A DNA stretch of 60,189 nucleotides from an uncultured Lachnospiraceae bacterium (GTDB taxonomy: Bacteria; Bacillota; Clostridia; Lachnospirales; Lachnospiraceae), in contig CASWRE010000018.1 of the NCBI GenBank assembly GCA_949471785.1, forward strand, positions 1 to 60,189, in the 5' to 3' direction. Positions 1-9,500 of the stretch are shown piece by piece. The notes under the pieces were generated by a model that was not told the DNA's origin, searched no databases, and was given only the letters and a program-made list of their open reading frames with translations. The position numbers were made by a program, and so were the translations under genes. Position 1 is the first letter of the stretch. The number at the start of each line of letters is the position of its first letter.

Positions 1-324
1 GTAGTAAATTCAGCTTGAAATCCTGCTTGTATGCCCGTAAATCAAGGCTTTTTTTGAGATAATCAACCATTTTTACATAATAATTGATATTTTCTTATCC
101 TCCAGTGGGTGAAATGCCTCGGGATTTTTTGCATTATGCAAACATGCATTCTTATATTCCACCATGAGAATATGCGTAGAATTCTCAATCAAAAAGTCTA
201 CGTCATTAATGTGTATTCCCGCATTATGATAATCTTCATGCATTTTATCTGTTGCCCATATGGCAGCCTCACAGTCAATGCCGTATACACCATTTTCTTC
301 TATAAATAAATTCTTCACCGTCAT
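1..324 (-). pseudogene. PD-(D/E)xK-like nuclease gene, frameshifted, runs off the window
   Basis: I start this gene at the ATG at 322-324, four bases after the stop of the ATPase gene and next to a GAGGAA site. The first ~78 residues include DVDFLIEN followed by ILMVEYKNA, which fits the D...ExK core of PD-(D/E)xK nucleases (motif reading only; fold inferred). The frame hits TAA at 73-75. In the -1 frame it stays open to the window edge with protein-like sequence (YVKMVDYLKKSLDL, then RAYKQDFKLNLL). The switch point is the A4 run (TTTT at 90-93 on the plus strand); one extra A would join the two parts. So either a one-base deletion inactivated the gene, the run is phase-variable, or it is a sequencing slip. 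The tight spacing says it is co-expressed with the ATPase. Confidence 0.6.
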
Positions 325-328
325 TTCC

Positions 329-1426
329 TCACAGATCGTATACTTCATCAAGCAATTTATTATCTGCAGCCATAATGGGATTATATTCAATCTTTTCCAT
401 CCTGTCTGCTGATTGACTATATATTGCTTCGCTGCTATCATCCATTCCAGGAAATGTTTTCCGCATTTCATCCGAAAATAAATTGCAACTCTTATACAAA
501 TTGTGAAACATTACCTGCTCCTTATCTGTACGTCGAATTTCTAAATATTTTGCAAAATTATAACTATGTGTCGCTAAAAAAATCTGAACTCCATTTTTCT
601 GTAACTCCAACAAAATATCAACAACAAGAGGATATAACTCGGGATTTAGATTTGCTTCTGGTTCATCCCACAAAAGAATGGAACCATTTTCCAAAAGACC
701 ATTTCGTATTAATTTCCAAAGAAGGCCTAATTTGCGCAGTCCCTCTGCTTCTAAGGAAAAATCGACTTTTCGGCCATCCTTTTTTAATACATAAAAAGAA
801 TCGTTCTCCAGAATAACAGTCCCTTCAATTACAGCGCTGAGTTTGTCAAGAATTTTACTCATAACAGCTGGAATTTCCCGCGTTTCAGGTAAGGAAGCAT
901 TTACAATAATATCTATCTGCGTTCCATCAAATGGCATATTATATTTCTGGTTCATAGCCAGGAAACCTTTTGCATGAGATAACATTTCTGTCGTAGGGAT
1001 AAATACCGATTGTATCTCTAATCCAAGCCACTCTTCATAATTAAATATACCTTTATGGGAAAGGCTGTCTTCAAAACTATGTGTTCCGTCTGATACTTTA
1101 TAATAACAATACCCTTCTTTATTTTCTGCATTTTTTAAAGCATCGCTATCCTCCAGGCTGTTTGAGAAAAATTGTACCAGTCTTTTAGTCTTTCCCGGAT
1201 CGGTCTGCCGGATCGACCATTGTGTTGCGGCATAGATCATTTTTAGAATAGTTGTCTTTCCAACCCCATTTCCACCAATCAGAACATTTATTCCATCACA
1301 AAATTTTAATTTGAACCCCTCATTAAATGAATCCCCTTCCTCTATAGACTTAAAAGCGGCATTATTCTTTCTTAAATGGCGTTTAAATACCATCACATTT
1401 AAAATATCTATCGTTTTAATTGCCAT
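329..1426 (-). CDS. AAA family ATPase (AAA_21/OLD-like), candidate defence ATPase
   Basis: A 365-residue ATPase of the SMC/ABC-like AAA_21 type. Walker A is GGNGVGKTT near residue 50. A signature-like EAEGLRKLG precedes Walker B ILLWDEPEANLNP, followed by the switch histidine in FLATHSYNFAKYLE. There are no membrane segments. I chose ATG 1424-1426 because GGAGGAG sits six bases upstream; an upstream in-frame ATG has no such site. The next gene starts four bases after the stop and looks like a PD-(D/E)xK nuclease, so the pair resembles two-gene ATPase-nuclease anti-phage modules (known pattern; role here inferred). The DNA is AT-rich compared with spmA and rsmI to its right. It is not a transporter ATPase: no permease is near and the core lacks the canonical LSGGQ. 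Confidence 0.8.
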   Translation of the reverse strand: MAIKTIDILNVMVFKRHLRKNNAAFKSIEEGDSFNEGFKLKFCDGINVLIGGNGVGKTTILKMIYAATQWSIRQTDPGKTKRLVQFFSNSLEDSDALKNAENKEGYCYYKVSDGTHSFEDSLSHKGIFNYEEWLGLEIQSVFIPTTEMLSHAKGFLAMNQKYNMPFDGTQIDIIVNASLPETREIPAVMSKILDKLSAVIEGTVILENDSFYVLKKDGRKVDFSLEAEGLRKLGLLWKLIRNGLLENGSILLWDEPEANLNPELYPLVVDILLELQKNGVQIFLATHSYNFAKYLEIRRTDKEQVMFHNLYKSCNLFSDEMRKTFPGMDDSSEAIYSQSADRMEKIEYNPIMAADNKLLDEVYDL

Positions 1427-1558
1427 AGCTCTCCTCCAGTTTTCCAAGTTTCTCCATCGCCTTCAGTACCTTATGTCAAGATAGTGGCACGAATTGTTTT
1501 ATTATTCAAGCAAAAAGCGCAAATTGTCATCCGACAAGCCATTGAGGAATTGAATTAC
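1416..1558 (-). pseudogene. Fragments of a small broken gene upstream of the ATPase
   Basis: Two short protein-like stretches in different frames lie here. At 1502-1558 the minus strand reads VIQFLNGLSDDNLRFLLE then stop. At 1416-1472 it reads HKVLKAMEKLGKLEESYGN then stop (the H codon lies just upstream), overlapping the ATPase start. Neither has a start codon. They could be the broken 3' end of a small helical gene formerly upstream of the ATPase. Family unknown, and chance reading is possible. The rest of 1559-1706 shows nothing but an imperfect palindrome around 1572-1586 (AATTGACATGTCCAATT). Confidence 0.3.
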
Positions 1559-1695
1559 CTGCCTTTGTAAAATTGACATGTCCAATTATCACCATTCTTA
1601 CTTAAACTATATTCTTTTTCTTAGTATACCCGAAAAAACAGTCCCTCTCAATAATCTTTCAAAACTCTTTTTCCTCTCTTCTGAAATACTACGAA

Positions 1696-1720
1696 AGCGG
1701 AAGATGTTATATCCTCCGCT
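1696..1720 (-). terminator. Possible terminator hairpin at the spmA stop
   Basis: AGCGGA (1696-1701) and TCCGCT (1715-1720) can pair across the spmA stop codon. The sequence that follows on the minus strand has only a weak T content, so termination is uncertain. Confidence 0.3.
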
Positions 1721-2288
1721 TCCCATCCATTACCTTACACAACACGATCGCCGCTGCCGTACTCACCGCCGTGGCCGCCAGACCGGGACCCACGATGGCC
1801 GTGGGATTTACACTGCCGTACTGGCTGCGATAGGCGATAATATTAATCGGGATCAGCTGCAGCGACGAGATATTGATAATCAGAAATGTACACATCTCGT
1901 TGCTTGCCCTGCCGCTCTTGCCCTCGATACGGGCCAGCTCTTCCATCGCCTTCAACCCCGCCGGCGTGGCCGCCCAGCCAAGCCCCAGCACATTGGCAAT
2001 CATATTCGTCGAAATATATTGCAAAGCCCGGTCCTGCCCTCTTAACCCCGGCATCAGCCAGAGCAAAAACGGACGCAGTTTCCCTGCCGCCGCCTGGACC
2101 ATGCCGGTCTCTTCGGCTATGCGCATCAGTCCGTTCCAGAATGCCACCACCCCGGCAATAGATATACACAGGGAGACGGCTTCCCGGGCCGAATCGAGAG
2201 CCGCGTCGGTGATCTCCGGCATCGTCCCGTTAAAAGCGCCGTAAACAATACCGATCAGCATCATCATACACCAGAGTAAATTGAGCAT
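1707..2288 (-). CDS. spmA: Spore maturation protein A, nucleoside-recognition (Gate) family
   Basis: A 193-residue integral membrane protein of the SpmA family, which takes part in spore core dehydration and maturation together with SpmB. Hydrophobic segments are seen near residues 1-18, 40-60, 100-115 and 165-185. The family-like region LGLGWAATPAGLKAME and the Asn-rich SNEMCTFLIINISSLQ are present, and the length matches SpmA. It is the last gene of the minus-strand housekeeping run, 86 bases after rsmI. In many Clostridia spmB follows directly; here no spmB-like frame is found in the 280 bases downstream, where AT-rich foreign-looking DNA begins. So spmB is either elsewhere or lost. Confidence 0.85.
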   Translation of the reverse strand: MLNLLWCMMMLIGIVYGAFNGTMPEITDAALDSAREAVSLCISIAGVVAFWNGLMRIAEETGMVQAAAGKLRPFLLWLMPGLRGQDRALQYISTNMIANVLGLGWAATPAGLKAMEELARIEGKSGRASNEMCTFLIINISSLQLIPINIIAYRSQYGSVNPTAIVGPGLAATAVSTAAAIVLCKVMDGKRRI

Positions 2289-2374
2289 AGCTGCCTCTTC
2301 ATTATTCCTGTCATGACAGTATATGGAAATTAGCCACTCAAAAGAACTACCGTCCTTTTTCCGCCAAAAGACTG

Positions 2375-3238
2375 TTATTCCGAATGTCGGCTCTTTTGCT
2401 TTACCAGATAGCCGTATATCTCCCGACGAGGTATTCCCCGATCCTTCGCCACCAGTTTCATGGCTTCCTTATTGCCGATTCCCCGGCTCTCATAGTAAGC
2501 CATATGTTCGTCCACACTCATCTCCTGCCAGGCCCTCTGCAGGTCGGCCGCTATCTCCCGACGGCTTTTTCCCGCCACCACCAGCACACATTCGCCTCTG
2601 GGCTCCTGAACCCGGTAATGGGCCAGCGCCTCCCCCAGAGTGGTGCGAAACAGGGTCTCGTGCCGCTTGGTCAGCTCCCGGCACACCGCCACGGGACGTT
2701 CTTCCCCCAGGACCCCGGCCAGTTCTTCCAGGGTACGCACAAGCCGATGGGGCGCTTCGTACAGAATCATCGTCCTGGTCTCCTCCGCAAGCTCCTCCAG
2801 AATCATCCGCCGTTCTTTTTTATCCGCAGGGAGAAAGGCCTCAAAAGCAAAACGCCTGCCAGGCAGCCCGGACATGGTCAACGCCATAATACAGGCCGCA
2901 GGCCCCGGCACAGAAGTGACCGGGACGCCCGCTTCCAGGCACATCCGCACCAGCTCCTCGCCCGGATCGGAAATACCCGGCGTGCCCGCGTCCGTAATCA
3001 GCGCCACCACCGTTCCTGCCAGCATTTTCTCCACCAATTTTTGCCCTTTATCCGTCTTATTATATTCATGATAACTGGTCATGGGCGTATGAATCTCAAA
3101 ATGATTCAACAGCTTGATACTGTTTCTTGTATCCTCCGCCGCAATCAGATCCGCCTCTTTCAAAATACGCAACGCCCGCAGGGTGATATCCTCCAGATTG
3201 CCTATGGGCGTCGCGCACAGATATAATTTCCCTGCCAT
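2375..3238 (-). CDS. rsmI: 16S rRNA (cytidine(1402)-2'-O)-methyltransferase
   Basis: A 287-residue SAM-dependent methyltransferase of the tetrapyrrole-methylase fold that 2'-O-methylates C1402 in the 16S rRNA decoding centre. N-terminal LYLCATPIGNLEDIT, then AAEDTRNS near residue 35, ITDAGTPGISDPG near 82-94 and VPGPAACIMAL near 110 are the family hallmarks. The length is normal. It starts 12 bases after trmN6 with GGAGGAG just upstream, so it is co-transcribed in the ricT-trmN6-rsmI order typical of Firmicutes. The short C-terminal extension (QKSRHSE) is unremarkable. Confidence 0.95.
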   Translation of the reverse strand: MAGKLYLCATPIGNLEDITLRALRILKEADLIAAEDTRNSIKLLNHFEIHTPMTSYHEYNKTDKGQKLVEKMLAGTVVALITDAGTPGISDPGEELVRMCLEAGVPVTSVPGPAACIMALTMSGLPGRRFAFEAFLPADKKERRMILEELAEETRTMILYEAPHRLVRTLEELAGVLGEERPVAVCRELTKRHETLFRTTLGEALAHYRVQEPRGECVLVVAGKSRREIAADLQRAWQEMSVDEHMAYYESRGIGNKEAMKLVAKDRGIPRREIYGYLVKQKSRHSE

Positions 3239-3250
3239 ACTCCTCCTCCC

Positions 3251-4003
3251 TTATTTCCCTGGCTGCCACTGCAAACCGTAGATTTCGTGAATCTGCCTTG
3301 AATACTGCCCCGGCCCGTCATATACGATCAATGGCTGCTCCACCGTAATCCGGGGCCGCCCTCCTTTCAGCGCCTCTATGAGCACCAGGTTCGGCTCTCT
3401 GTCCACATAGGGATAAACGAGCTGCATCCGCTTAGGCTCCAGCCCATATCTCATCAGTGTTCCCATGATTTCCGCCAGGCGGAAAGGCCGATGTACCATG
3501 TAGAACCTTCCCCTGTCCGTCAGCAGCGCGGCGGTCTGGGATATGACATCCTCCAATGTACACAGAATCTCATGGCGGGCAATGGCTTTAGCCGGCGCCG
3601 CATTGGTCAGCCCATGCTTCCCGGTCATATATGGAGGATTACAGGTTACCACCGGGAAGGAGGCGGCGCCAAATATGGACACCGCCTCCCGCACATCTCC
3701 GGTCACGATGGACACGCAGTCCTCGAGATCATTATATCTCACACTTTTCCGGGCCGTGGCCGCGCTTCGCTCCTGAATCTCCAGCCCGGTAAAATGAGTC
3801 CCCGCCGTCTTTGCTCTCAGAAGGATCGGAATCACACCGGAACCGGTGCACAGATCCAGCGCCTGTTCGCCCTTTTTCACCCTCGCGAACCAGGAAAGCA
3901 GTACCGCGTCTATGCCATAGCAAAAATCCCGCGTCTGCTGAATCAGTTTATACCCGTTCTGCAGGTCGTCAAGGCGCTCTCCCGCCTCCAATACTACATC
4001 CAT
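3251..4003 (-). CDS. tRNA1(Val) (adenine(37)-N6)-methyltransferase-like protein
   Basis: A 250-residue class I SAM-dependent methyltransferase of the YabB/TrmN6 family. Motif I is LDLCTGSGVIPILL near residues 49-62 and motif IV is VVTCNPPYM near 117, the NPPY form used for exocyclic amino groups. The family modifies A37 of tRNA1(Val) in enterobacteria; in Firmicutes the substrate is less certain. Its place between ricT and rsmI is the conserved yabB position. The start follows a purine-rich site 22 bases after ricT. No defects seen. Confidence 0.88.
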   Translation of the reverse strand: MDVVLEAGERLDDLQNGYKLIQQTRDFCYGIDAVLLSWFARVKKGEQALDLCTGSGVIPILLRAKTAGTHFTGLEIQERSAATARKSVRYNDLEDCVSIVTGDVREAVSIFGAASFPVVTCNPPYMTGKHGLTNAAPAKAIARHEILCTLEDVISQTAALLTDRGRFYMVHRPFRLAEIMGTLMRYGLEPKRMQLVYPYVDREPNLVLIEALKGGRPRITVEQPLIVYDGPGQYSRQIHEIYGLQWQPGK

Positions 4004-4025
4004 CGAACATCCCTTTCCGCGCCGG

Positions 4026-4898
4026 CTACTTCTCCAGATCTGCCAGAGCCCTGATCTCCTCGGGGGACAGCTTCACCTTTTTATGCCTGGGCCGGAACTT
4101 CAGCTCGTCCACACTGTACTCTCGGAGTTCCTTCTCGTCATTCACATTTACCAGCACTTTCACGGTCTGTCGGAGCACATTGAGACTGCTCACCTCGCCC
4201 CGAATGCCCTCGGGCGTCGTCACCGTATCCCCCATTCCCGGCATTCTCTGATTCAGATACTCGTAAGTCTCCTGTTCATTTTTCAGACAGCACATCAGCC
4301 TGCCGCAGACGCCGGATATCTTGGTGGGATTCAGGGAAAGATTCTGCTCTTTTGCCATTTTGATGGAAACCGGGGCAAATTCAGACAAAAACGTGTGGCA
4401 GCACAACGCCCTGCCGCATATACCCATGCCTCCGAGGATCTTTGTCTCATCCCGAACGCCGATCTGCCGAAGTTCAATACGGGTCTTAAATACCGACGCC
4501 AGATCTTTTACCAGCTCCCGAAAGTCAATGCGCCCGTCCGCCGTGAAGTAAAACAATACCTTATTGTTATCAAAAGTATACTCGGCCCCGATCAGTTTCA
4601 TCCCCAGCTTGTGCTGGCGAATTTTTTCAAGACAGATCTGGAAAGCCTCTTTTTCCTTTTTTCTGTTGGTTTCTTCCCTGGCCTCATCCCGCTGCGTCGC
4701 CACACGGATCACACTTTTCAGAGGCTGTATGACTTTATCGTCCGGAACCTCCTTGGGCCCGAAAACCACAAAACCGTATTCCACCCCGCGGGCAGTCTCC
4801 ACGATCACATGATCTCCCTCATGAATCGGGAAATTTTTCGGATTAAAATAGTAGATCTTACCCACATTGCGGAAACGGACTCCTATCACATTTATCAT
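4026..4898 (-). CDS. ricT: PSP1 domain regulatory protein (RicT/YaaT)
   Basis: A 290-residue PSP1-domain protein. In Bacillus this protein (YaaT/RicT) joins RicA and RicF in an Fe-S complex that affects RNase Y-dependent RNA maturation, sporulation and biofilm. The conserved Cys-rich core GGMGICGRALCCHTFL and ISGVCGRLMCCL is intact, giving the expected cysteines. The N-terminus (VIGVRFRNVGKIYYF) is typical. It sits 22 bases after holB in the conserved holB-ricT order. Start: an ATG at 4896-4898 in MINVIGVRF. Confidence 0.92.
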   Translation of the reverse strand: MINVIGVRFRNVGKIYYFNPKNFPIHEGDHVIVETARGVEYGFVVFGPKEVPDDKVIQPLKSVIRVATQRDEAREETNRKKEKEAFQICLEKIRQHKLGMKLIGAEYTFDNNKVLFYFTADGRIDFRELVKDLASVFKTRIELRQIGVRDETKILGGMGICGRALCCHTFLSEFAPVSIKMAKEQNLSLNPTKISGVCGRLMCCLKNEQETYEYLNQRMPGMGDTVTTPEGIRGEVSSLNVLRQTVKVLVNVNDEKELREYSVDELKFRPRHKKVKLSPEEIRALADLEK

Positions 4899-4920
4899 AT
4901 ATTCTCCATTCTATATCGAA

Positions 4921-5910
4921 CTAATTTTCCCGAATAGTGAGCAGCAAAAGCTCCATCGTCAACTCAAAATTGACATTGGCGTTCAATCGGGATCTGACTT
5001 TCTCTATAGCATCCAGAATCTCCTCCAGTCCCTCATAGGAACTCTGGCTGGCCCGCATTTTAATATCGTTAAGCTGTCTGCGAAACACCAGCTTATCCAC
5101 CTCCGCTGTGGCCTTAAACAGCAGCACGTCCCTAAACCACAGTGTAAACAACTCCAGATATTCATCCACATAGGCCTTTTCATCATTCAAGAACTTAACA
5201 AATTCCATCACCTGGCTCATGGACATATGGGAAGAACGACTTAAAATGCGTGCCGTATGTTCCACACGGCTGTGAAATTCTCCCGTAGAGGATACTTCCT
5301 TTGCTTTTCCCACATTGCCCTGCGCATAGGCGGCATCCAGCTCGGCATAGTAGTCAGGCACATCGCAGGAATCCACCAGATAATCCCGAATCTGCTGCTC
5401 GCTCACCAGACGCATCTGCAAGTGCACGCATCGCGAACGGATCGTAGGCAAAAGCTGGTCCGCATTGTCCGTCAGTAAAAATATTTTTGCATAGGAGGGC
5501 AGATCCTCCAAAGTTTTCAACAGGGCATTCTGCGCCTGGATCGTCATCTTTTCCGCCTCAGGCAGAATGTAAATCTTGCTTTTGCCGCACTCCGGCCTGA
5601 TCCACACATCCCCCACCAGCTGTTTCCGAATTTCATCGATACCTATGCTCCCCGGCTTTTCATGGGTCACGGTAATAATATCCGGGTGGTTTCCCGTCTC
5701 CGCTTTCCGGCAAGAGGGACACTCCAGACAGGGCTCAATGCCGCCCTTCTCACACTGCAATGTCATGGCAAAGATACCGGCCAAAAGCTTCTTACCCGTC
5801 CCCGCCTCTCCGTAAAAAATGTATGTCTGGGCCACCTTATCCGTCCGGATCACCTTCTGCAGATAATTAACCACATCCTCCAGCCCGATCACACTGTCAA
5901 ATCCCGGCAT
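4921..5910 (-). CDS. holB: DNA polymerase III subunit delta'
   Basis: A 329-residue clamp-loader subunit that helps load the beta sliding clamp. The N-terminal FDSVIGLEDVVNYLQ and Walker A-like GEAGTGKKLLA (near residue 36) are followed by the zinc module (CEKGG, CLECPSC) and by AEKMTIQAQNALLKTLEDLP and TIRSRCVHLQMR, hallmarks of HolB/DnaX-like AAA+ proteins. The C-terminal helical collar domain is complete. It lies between the guanylate-kinase-like gene and ricT, matching the Firmicute tmk-holB-yaaT layout except that a Gmk-like gene takes the tmk place. Confidence 0.93.
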   Translation of the reverse strand: MPGFDSVIGLEDVVNYLQKVIRTDKVAQTYIFYGEAGTGKKLLAGIFAMTLQCEKGGIEPCLECPSCRKAETGNHPDIITVTHEKPGSIGIDEIRKQLVGDVWIRPECGKSKIYILPEAEKMTIQAQNALLKTLEDLPSYAKIFLLTDNADQLLPTIRSRCVHLQMRLVSEQQIRDYLVDSCDVPDYYAELDAAYAQGNVGKAKEVSSTGEFHSRVEHTARILSRSSHMSMSQVMEFVKFLNDEKAYVDEYLELFTLWFRDVLLFKATAEVDKLVFRRQLNDIKMRASQSSYEGLEEILDAIEKVRSRLNANVNFELTMELLLLTIREN

Positions 5911-5940
5911 GTCCTCTCCTCCTTTCCCTATTGGCTGTAC

Positions 5941-6528
5941 TTATATCCTATTGTAAATTGCTTTTTCGATTTCCGCAAGGCATTCCTCCAGATTTTGGTT
6001 GGAGAAACGCCGGGTAATTCCAGCGCGGCGAAGCTTTTCTTCCGAAAAATCTTCCTCATCCGCCAGAAAACGGCGGCACATCTCCGCATACCTGGGATAT
6101 GGCTGCCGTTTTTCCCGCAAAAGCGCCCGCGTCAGGCGCTCGCCATCCTCCACCTCAACGTAAAGGGGCACGACCCTTTCCCGGCCAAAGTGCCCCTTCA
6201 GTCTGGCGAAGGATTCCAGTGTGCCGATGCCAAGATAGGCATGGCTCTCCAGATCGATCTGGCCGTCGTCCGCCGTAAAATATGTCCACACCCCATGTAC
6301 CGTACGGTACGATCGGGATTCGATCACCCGGCCGCGGGCCCTCAGATCATAAAACTTCGCTTCATCTGTAAAATAATATTCTATGCCCTCACATTCTCCC
6401 TGCCGAATGGGCCGGGTAGTATAGAGCACGATACGCTCCAGAGCCAGCTTCCGGTTTCCCAGAAGCCACTCATAGATCGTATCTTTGCCTGACGCGCTCT
6501 TGCCCATCAGGTAAAATATCCTGTTCAT
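5941..6528 (-). CDS. Guanylate kinase-like P-loop protein
   Basis: A 195-residue protein of the guanylate kinase superfamily. The P-loop is GKSASGKDT near residue 9, instead of the GPSGVGKGT type of standard Gmk. The GMP-binding-like stretch YTTRPIRQGECEGIEYYF near 37-54 is present, and the C-terminus carries NQNLEECLAEIEKAI as in family members. It probably phosphorylates a nucleotide (GMP inferred). The genome may hold a separate canonical gmk; this one could be a paralogue. It starts 12 bases after the stop of the giant surface gene, its ribosome site (GAAGGGAAATGGA) overlapping that stop, and is followed by holB. Confidence 0.8.
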   Translation of the reverse strand: MNRIFYLMGKSASGKDTIYEWLLGNRKLALERIVLYTTRPIRQGECEGIEYYFTDEAKFYDLRARGRVIESRSYRTVHGVWTYFTADDGQIDLESHAYLGIGTLESFARLKGHFGRERVVPLYVEVEDGERLTRALLREKRQPYPRYAEMCRRFLADEEDFSEEKLRRAGITRRFSNQNLEECLAEIEKAIYNRI

Positions 6529-6541
6529 TCCATTTCCCTTC

Positions 6542-9500
6542 TTAACCCAGACGCCTGTTGCGGTGAACCAGATAGACGATCAGCAGGATCAGGAGCCCTC
6601 CGAGAGACAGCTCCAGAAGCGCCAGCCACTGTGTCAGATGAGAAGCGTCGCCCGTACGGGTCGAACCTCCGGCTTTACCGGAAGTGCCGTCGCCCGGCTT
6701 CTTATTTGAATCGTCCGAATCGCCCGGCTTCTTATTTGAATCGTCCGAGCTGCCCGGCTTCTTATTCGAATCGTCCGAGTCGCCCGGCTTCTTATTCGGA
6801 TCATCCGGAGTCGTCGGAGTCGTGTCGCCCGGATTATTCGGATTGTTGGGATCGTTCGGATTATTCGGATCGTCCGGATTGTTCGGATCGTCCGGATTAT
6901 TCGGATCATCGGGGTCTGTTTCACGGTAATTGGTAAATGCCGCCCTGGCCGTGACCGCCCCGGAGGATATGGTACCGGTCTCTCCGGAACTCATGGTCGT
7001 ATAGCCGTCCTGATTGGCCTCCTTCTCCGTCACCGTATACCGCGCATCCGCCGGAAGATCCCGGATCGTGACGGTTTCGCCGCCCCTCAGCGTGATCTCT
7101 CCGCCGCTCTCCACTTCTCCCGTTCTGCTGCTTCCGTTGCCGCCATAAATGTAGCTGTATTTGCTGGCAAGCTTTCTTCCCTCACTGTCTGTGAAAGACA
7201 CGGTAAAATGGAAATCTCTGTCCGCTTCCGCCGCACTGCCGATAATGGACTTACCGATCAGCAGGTCGCCTTTCTCATTCTCCTCTTCGGAACCCATATA
7301 ATTGGTATAAACCGCCACGGACTGCTCGCCGCTTCCGACGACGCCCGCCTCTCCTTCACTGCTCACCACATACTCGTGGTTGTCGCTCTCTGTTACCGTA
7401 TAAGTCGTTCCCGCAGGCAATGACAGCCAGATTTCTTCACCGTGGCAGAGCTTTATGGAGCCCGTGCCGCGATTTAGCGTCAGCGTACCTTCCCTACTGC
7501 CCTCATAGGCGTAACGGTTCAACAGGAAACTGCTCTCCGGAGCCTGCAGATTGATGGTGAATGTGAATTCGTCCGTCAGGCTTCCGCTCATGCCGGCAAC
7601 CACCTTGCGCACATGTAATTCTCCGTCGGGAAGAATCTCGCCCCTCTGGTTCAGGCAGGATACCTCCGCGGTCAGATCCGACTCAATCTCTCCGCTCGGC
7701 CTGCCGTCTTTGTTCGTGAAGCTGACCTGGCCGTCCCAGTCTCCCTCTGCCTCATCCACTCTGTACTGCACGCCGTCGGGCAGCCCATACAGGCAGAACG
7801 CCTGCCCGTGCATCAGGCTGAATGTCGCGGTATACACGAAACTTCCACCCGTACTGTCCTCACTCTCCAAAGCAAAGGTCAGCTCATTATTCGTCAGTCT
7901 CGGCGCACTGACGCCGTCTATAATACTCTGTCCCCGACAGGGGAAGGTAAGATTATCTATGGGGTCCCCACTGTACAGTTTAACCGTAAAGTTGAAGGAT
8001 TTGCTCCTGTCAGCGGCGGTGGTCTCAGAACCGTTGACTACTTTGCTGACTTCCAGCTTACCCGGCAGCTTCGGGCTCCATACTGCCTCAAAAATCAGGT
8101 TACCCCGCGTGAGCCGTTCTATATTGACGCTGGTAGACGTCCCGCCTTCATCAAGGAAATCATTACCCAGCCACTGCTCCGTAGGTTCGACGAGACGCCA
8201 GCCCTGGAACGTATAGGTCTCTCCGTCAAAAGTAAACTCCGCAGGACTCGGATTGTTCAGCTTACCTGTATGGTAAATGGAATAATATCCGGTGGGATTC
8301 TCCAGCTTTCCGCCGCTCTCATAATAGAGATTTAGTCCCCGGTAAGTGATGCTGTAACGAATGGGGTCCAGATAAAACGTAAACACATTGTCCCCCGGCT
8401 TATCCAGAAGCTGCATACGCTGAACCAGCGCCTCCTCACTGGTGACCACATTGCCTTTGTCATCCACCAGCCTGCATCCCAGCTGTTTGGCTATATCCTG
8501 ATCCGGATATACGGTCACATTGAGCTCATTACCGTAGTATCCCATGATCGGCTCGTCGGTCTTCCACAGGACTTCGTCCTGTTTCCTGTAATTTACATAC
8601 TGCACATAGTAACCGGTTTCTTTGTTCTCGGCATAATAGAAAGTAATCACATTGGCCGCACTGTTGGCGGACAGCCGCATGAAAACCTGCTGCTCGGTCG
8701 CCGTATAATTTTCATATCCCGGAATCTCGGGCGCTGCCGGCTGTTCCCACGCCATGGTACTTTCATTGGGAATAATAGGGATATTGGTTACCACTTTATC
8801 CGCCTTCACCCGGACCGGCTGTCTCGAAGCGCCGTTCAGCTTCGCCACCGGCTGCCCGTTGGAATAGCCGTCCAGGACATAGTAATGGACGATGTAATCC
8901 GTGGAAGCATGGGCATAAGTCTGATCGTCCACTTTCCACTGTGCGTGGACTTCCATATCGGCGAAAATATCCATATCAAAGTCATATCGGAGCGAGCCGT
9001 CTTTCTGCAGATACTTCGTCGGCAGCTGCTGCTTATACTCCTGTCCGTTCTGGTTATAGTATCCGCCCATACGCCGGTCATAGGAATACTTCCGGTTCGC
9101 CAGATTGGCCTCTTCTCCCGGCAGGGTGAACGTCTCCACGATCCAGCCTGACAGATCGTAACCGGCCCGCACGGGCTGCAGGACTTTTCCGTCTTTGTGC
9201 GTGGAAATATTCCATCCGCCCGGAATCTTCTGTTCCAGATCGGCACTGCTTCCGGAAGCCAGGTATCCGCCCTCCAGTTCGAACTTCACCTTATAGTCAT
9301 CCGGCTCCCATTTGGCGTAGACCCGGATATCGCTTTTCAGGAATTTATCTTTCTGGATCAGATTATCCGTTCCTGTGGGCGTGGACATCCATCCCAGCAG
9401 TTTCCAGTATTTCGTTTCCTCCCGGGACCTGGCCGGACACACCGGCCGGTCATAGACCGGCTGACTGCTGCTGTTCACCGGCATGGTCCATATTCTCCTG

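Noticed and set aside
6691..6810. CRISPR array
   Set aside because: The 30-bp units are contiguous with no spacers and encode in-frame decapeptides.
6631..6936. Open frames on the plus strand across the linker repeats and other long frames inside the surface genes
   Set aside because: They are mirror readings of repeated codons in the surface gene, with repetitive, non-protein-like sequence and no ribosome site.
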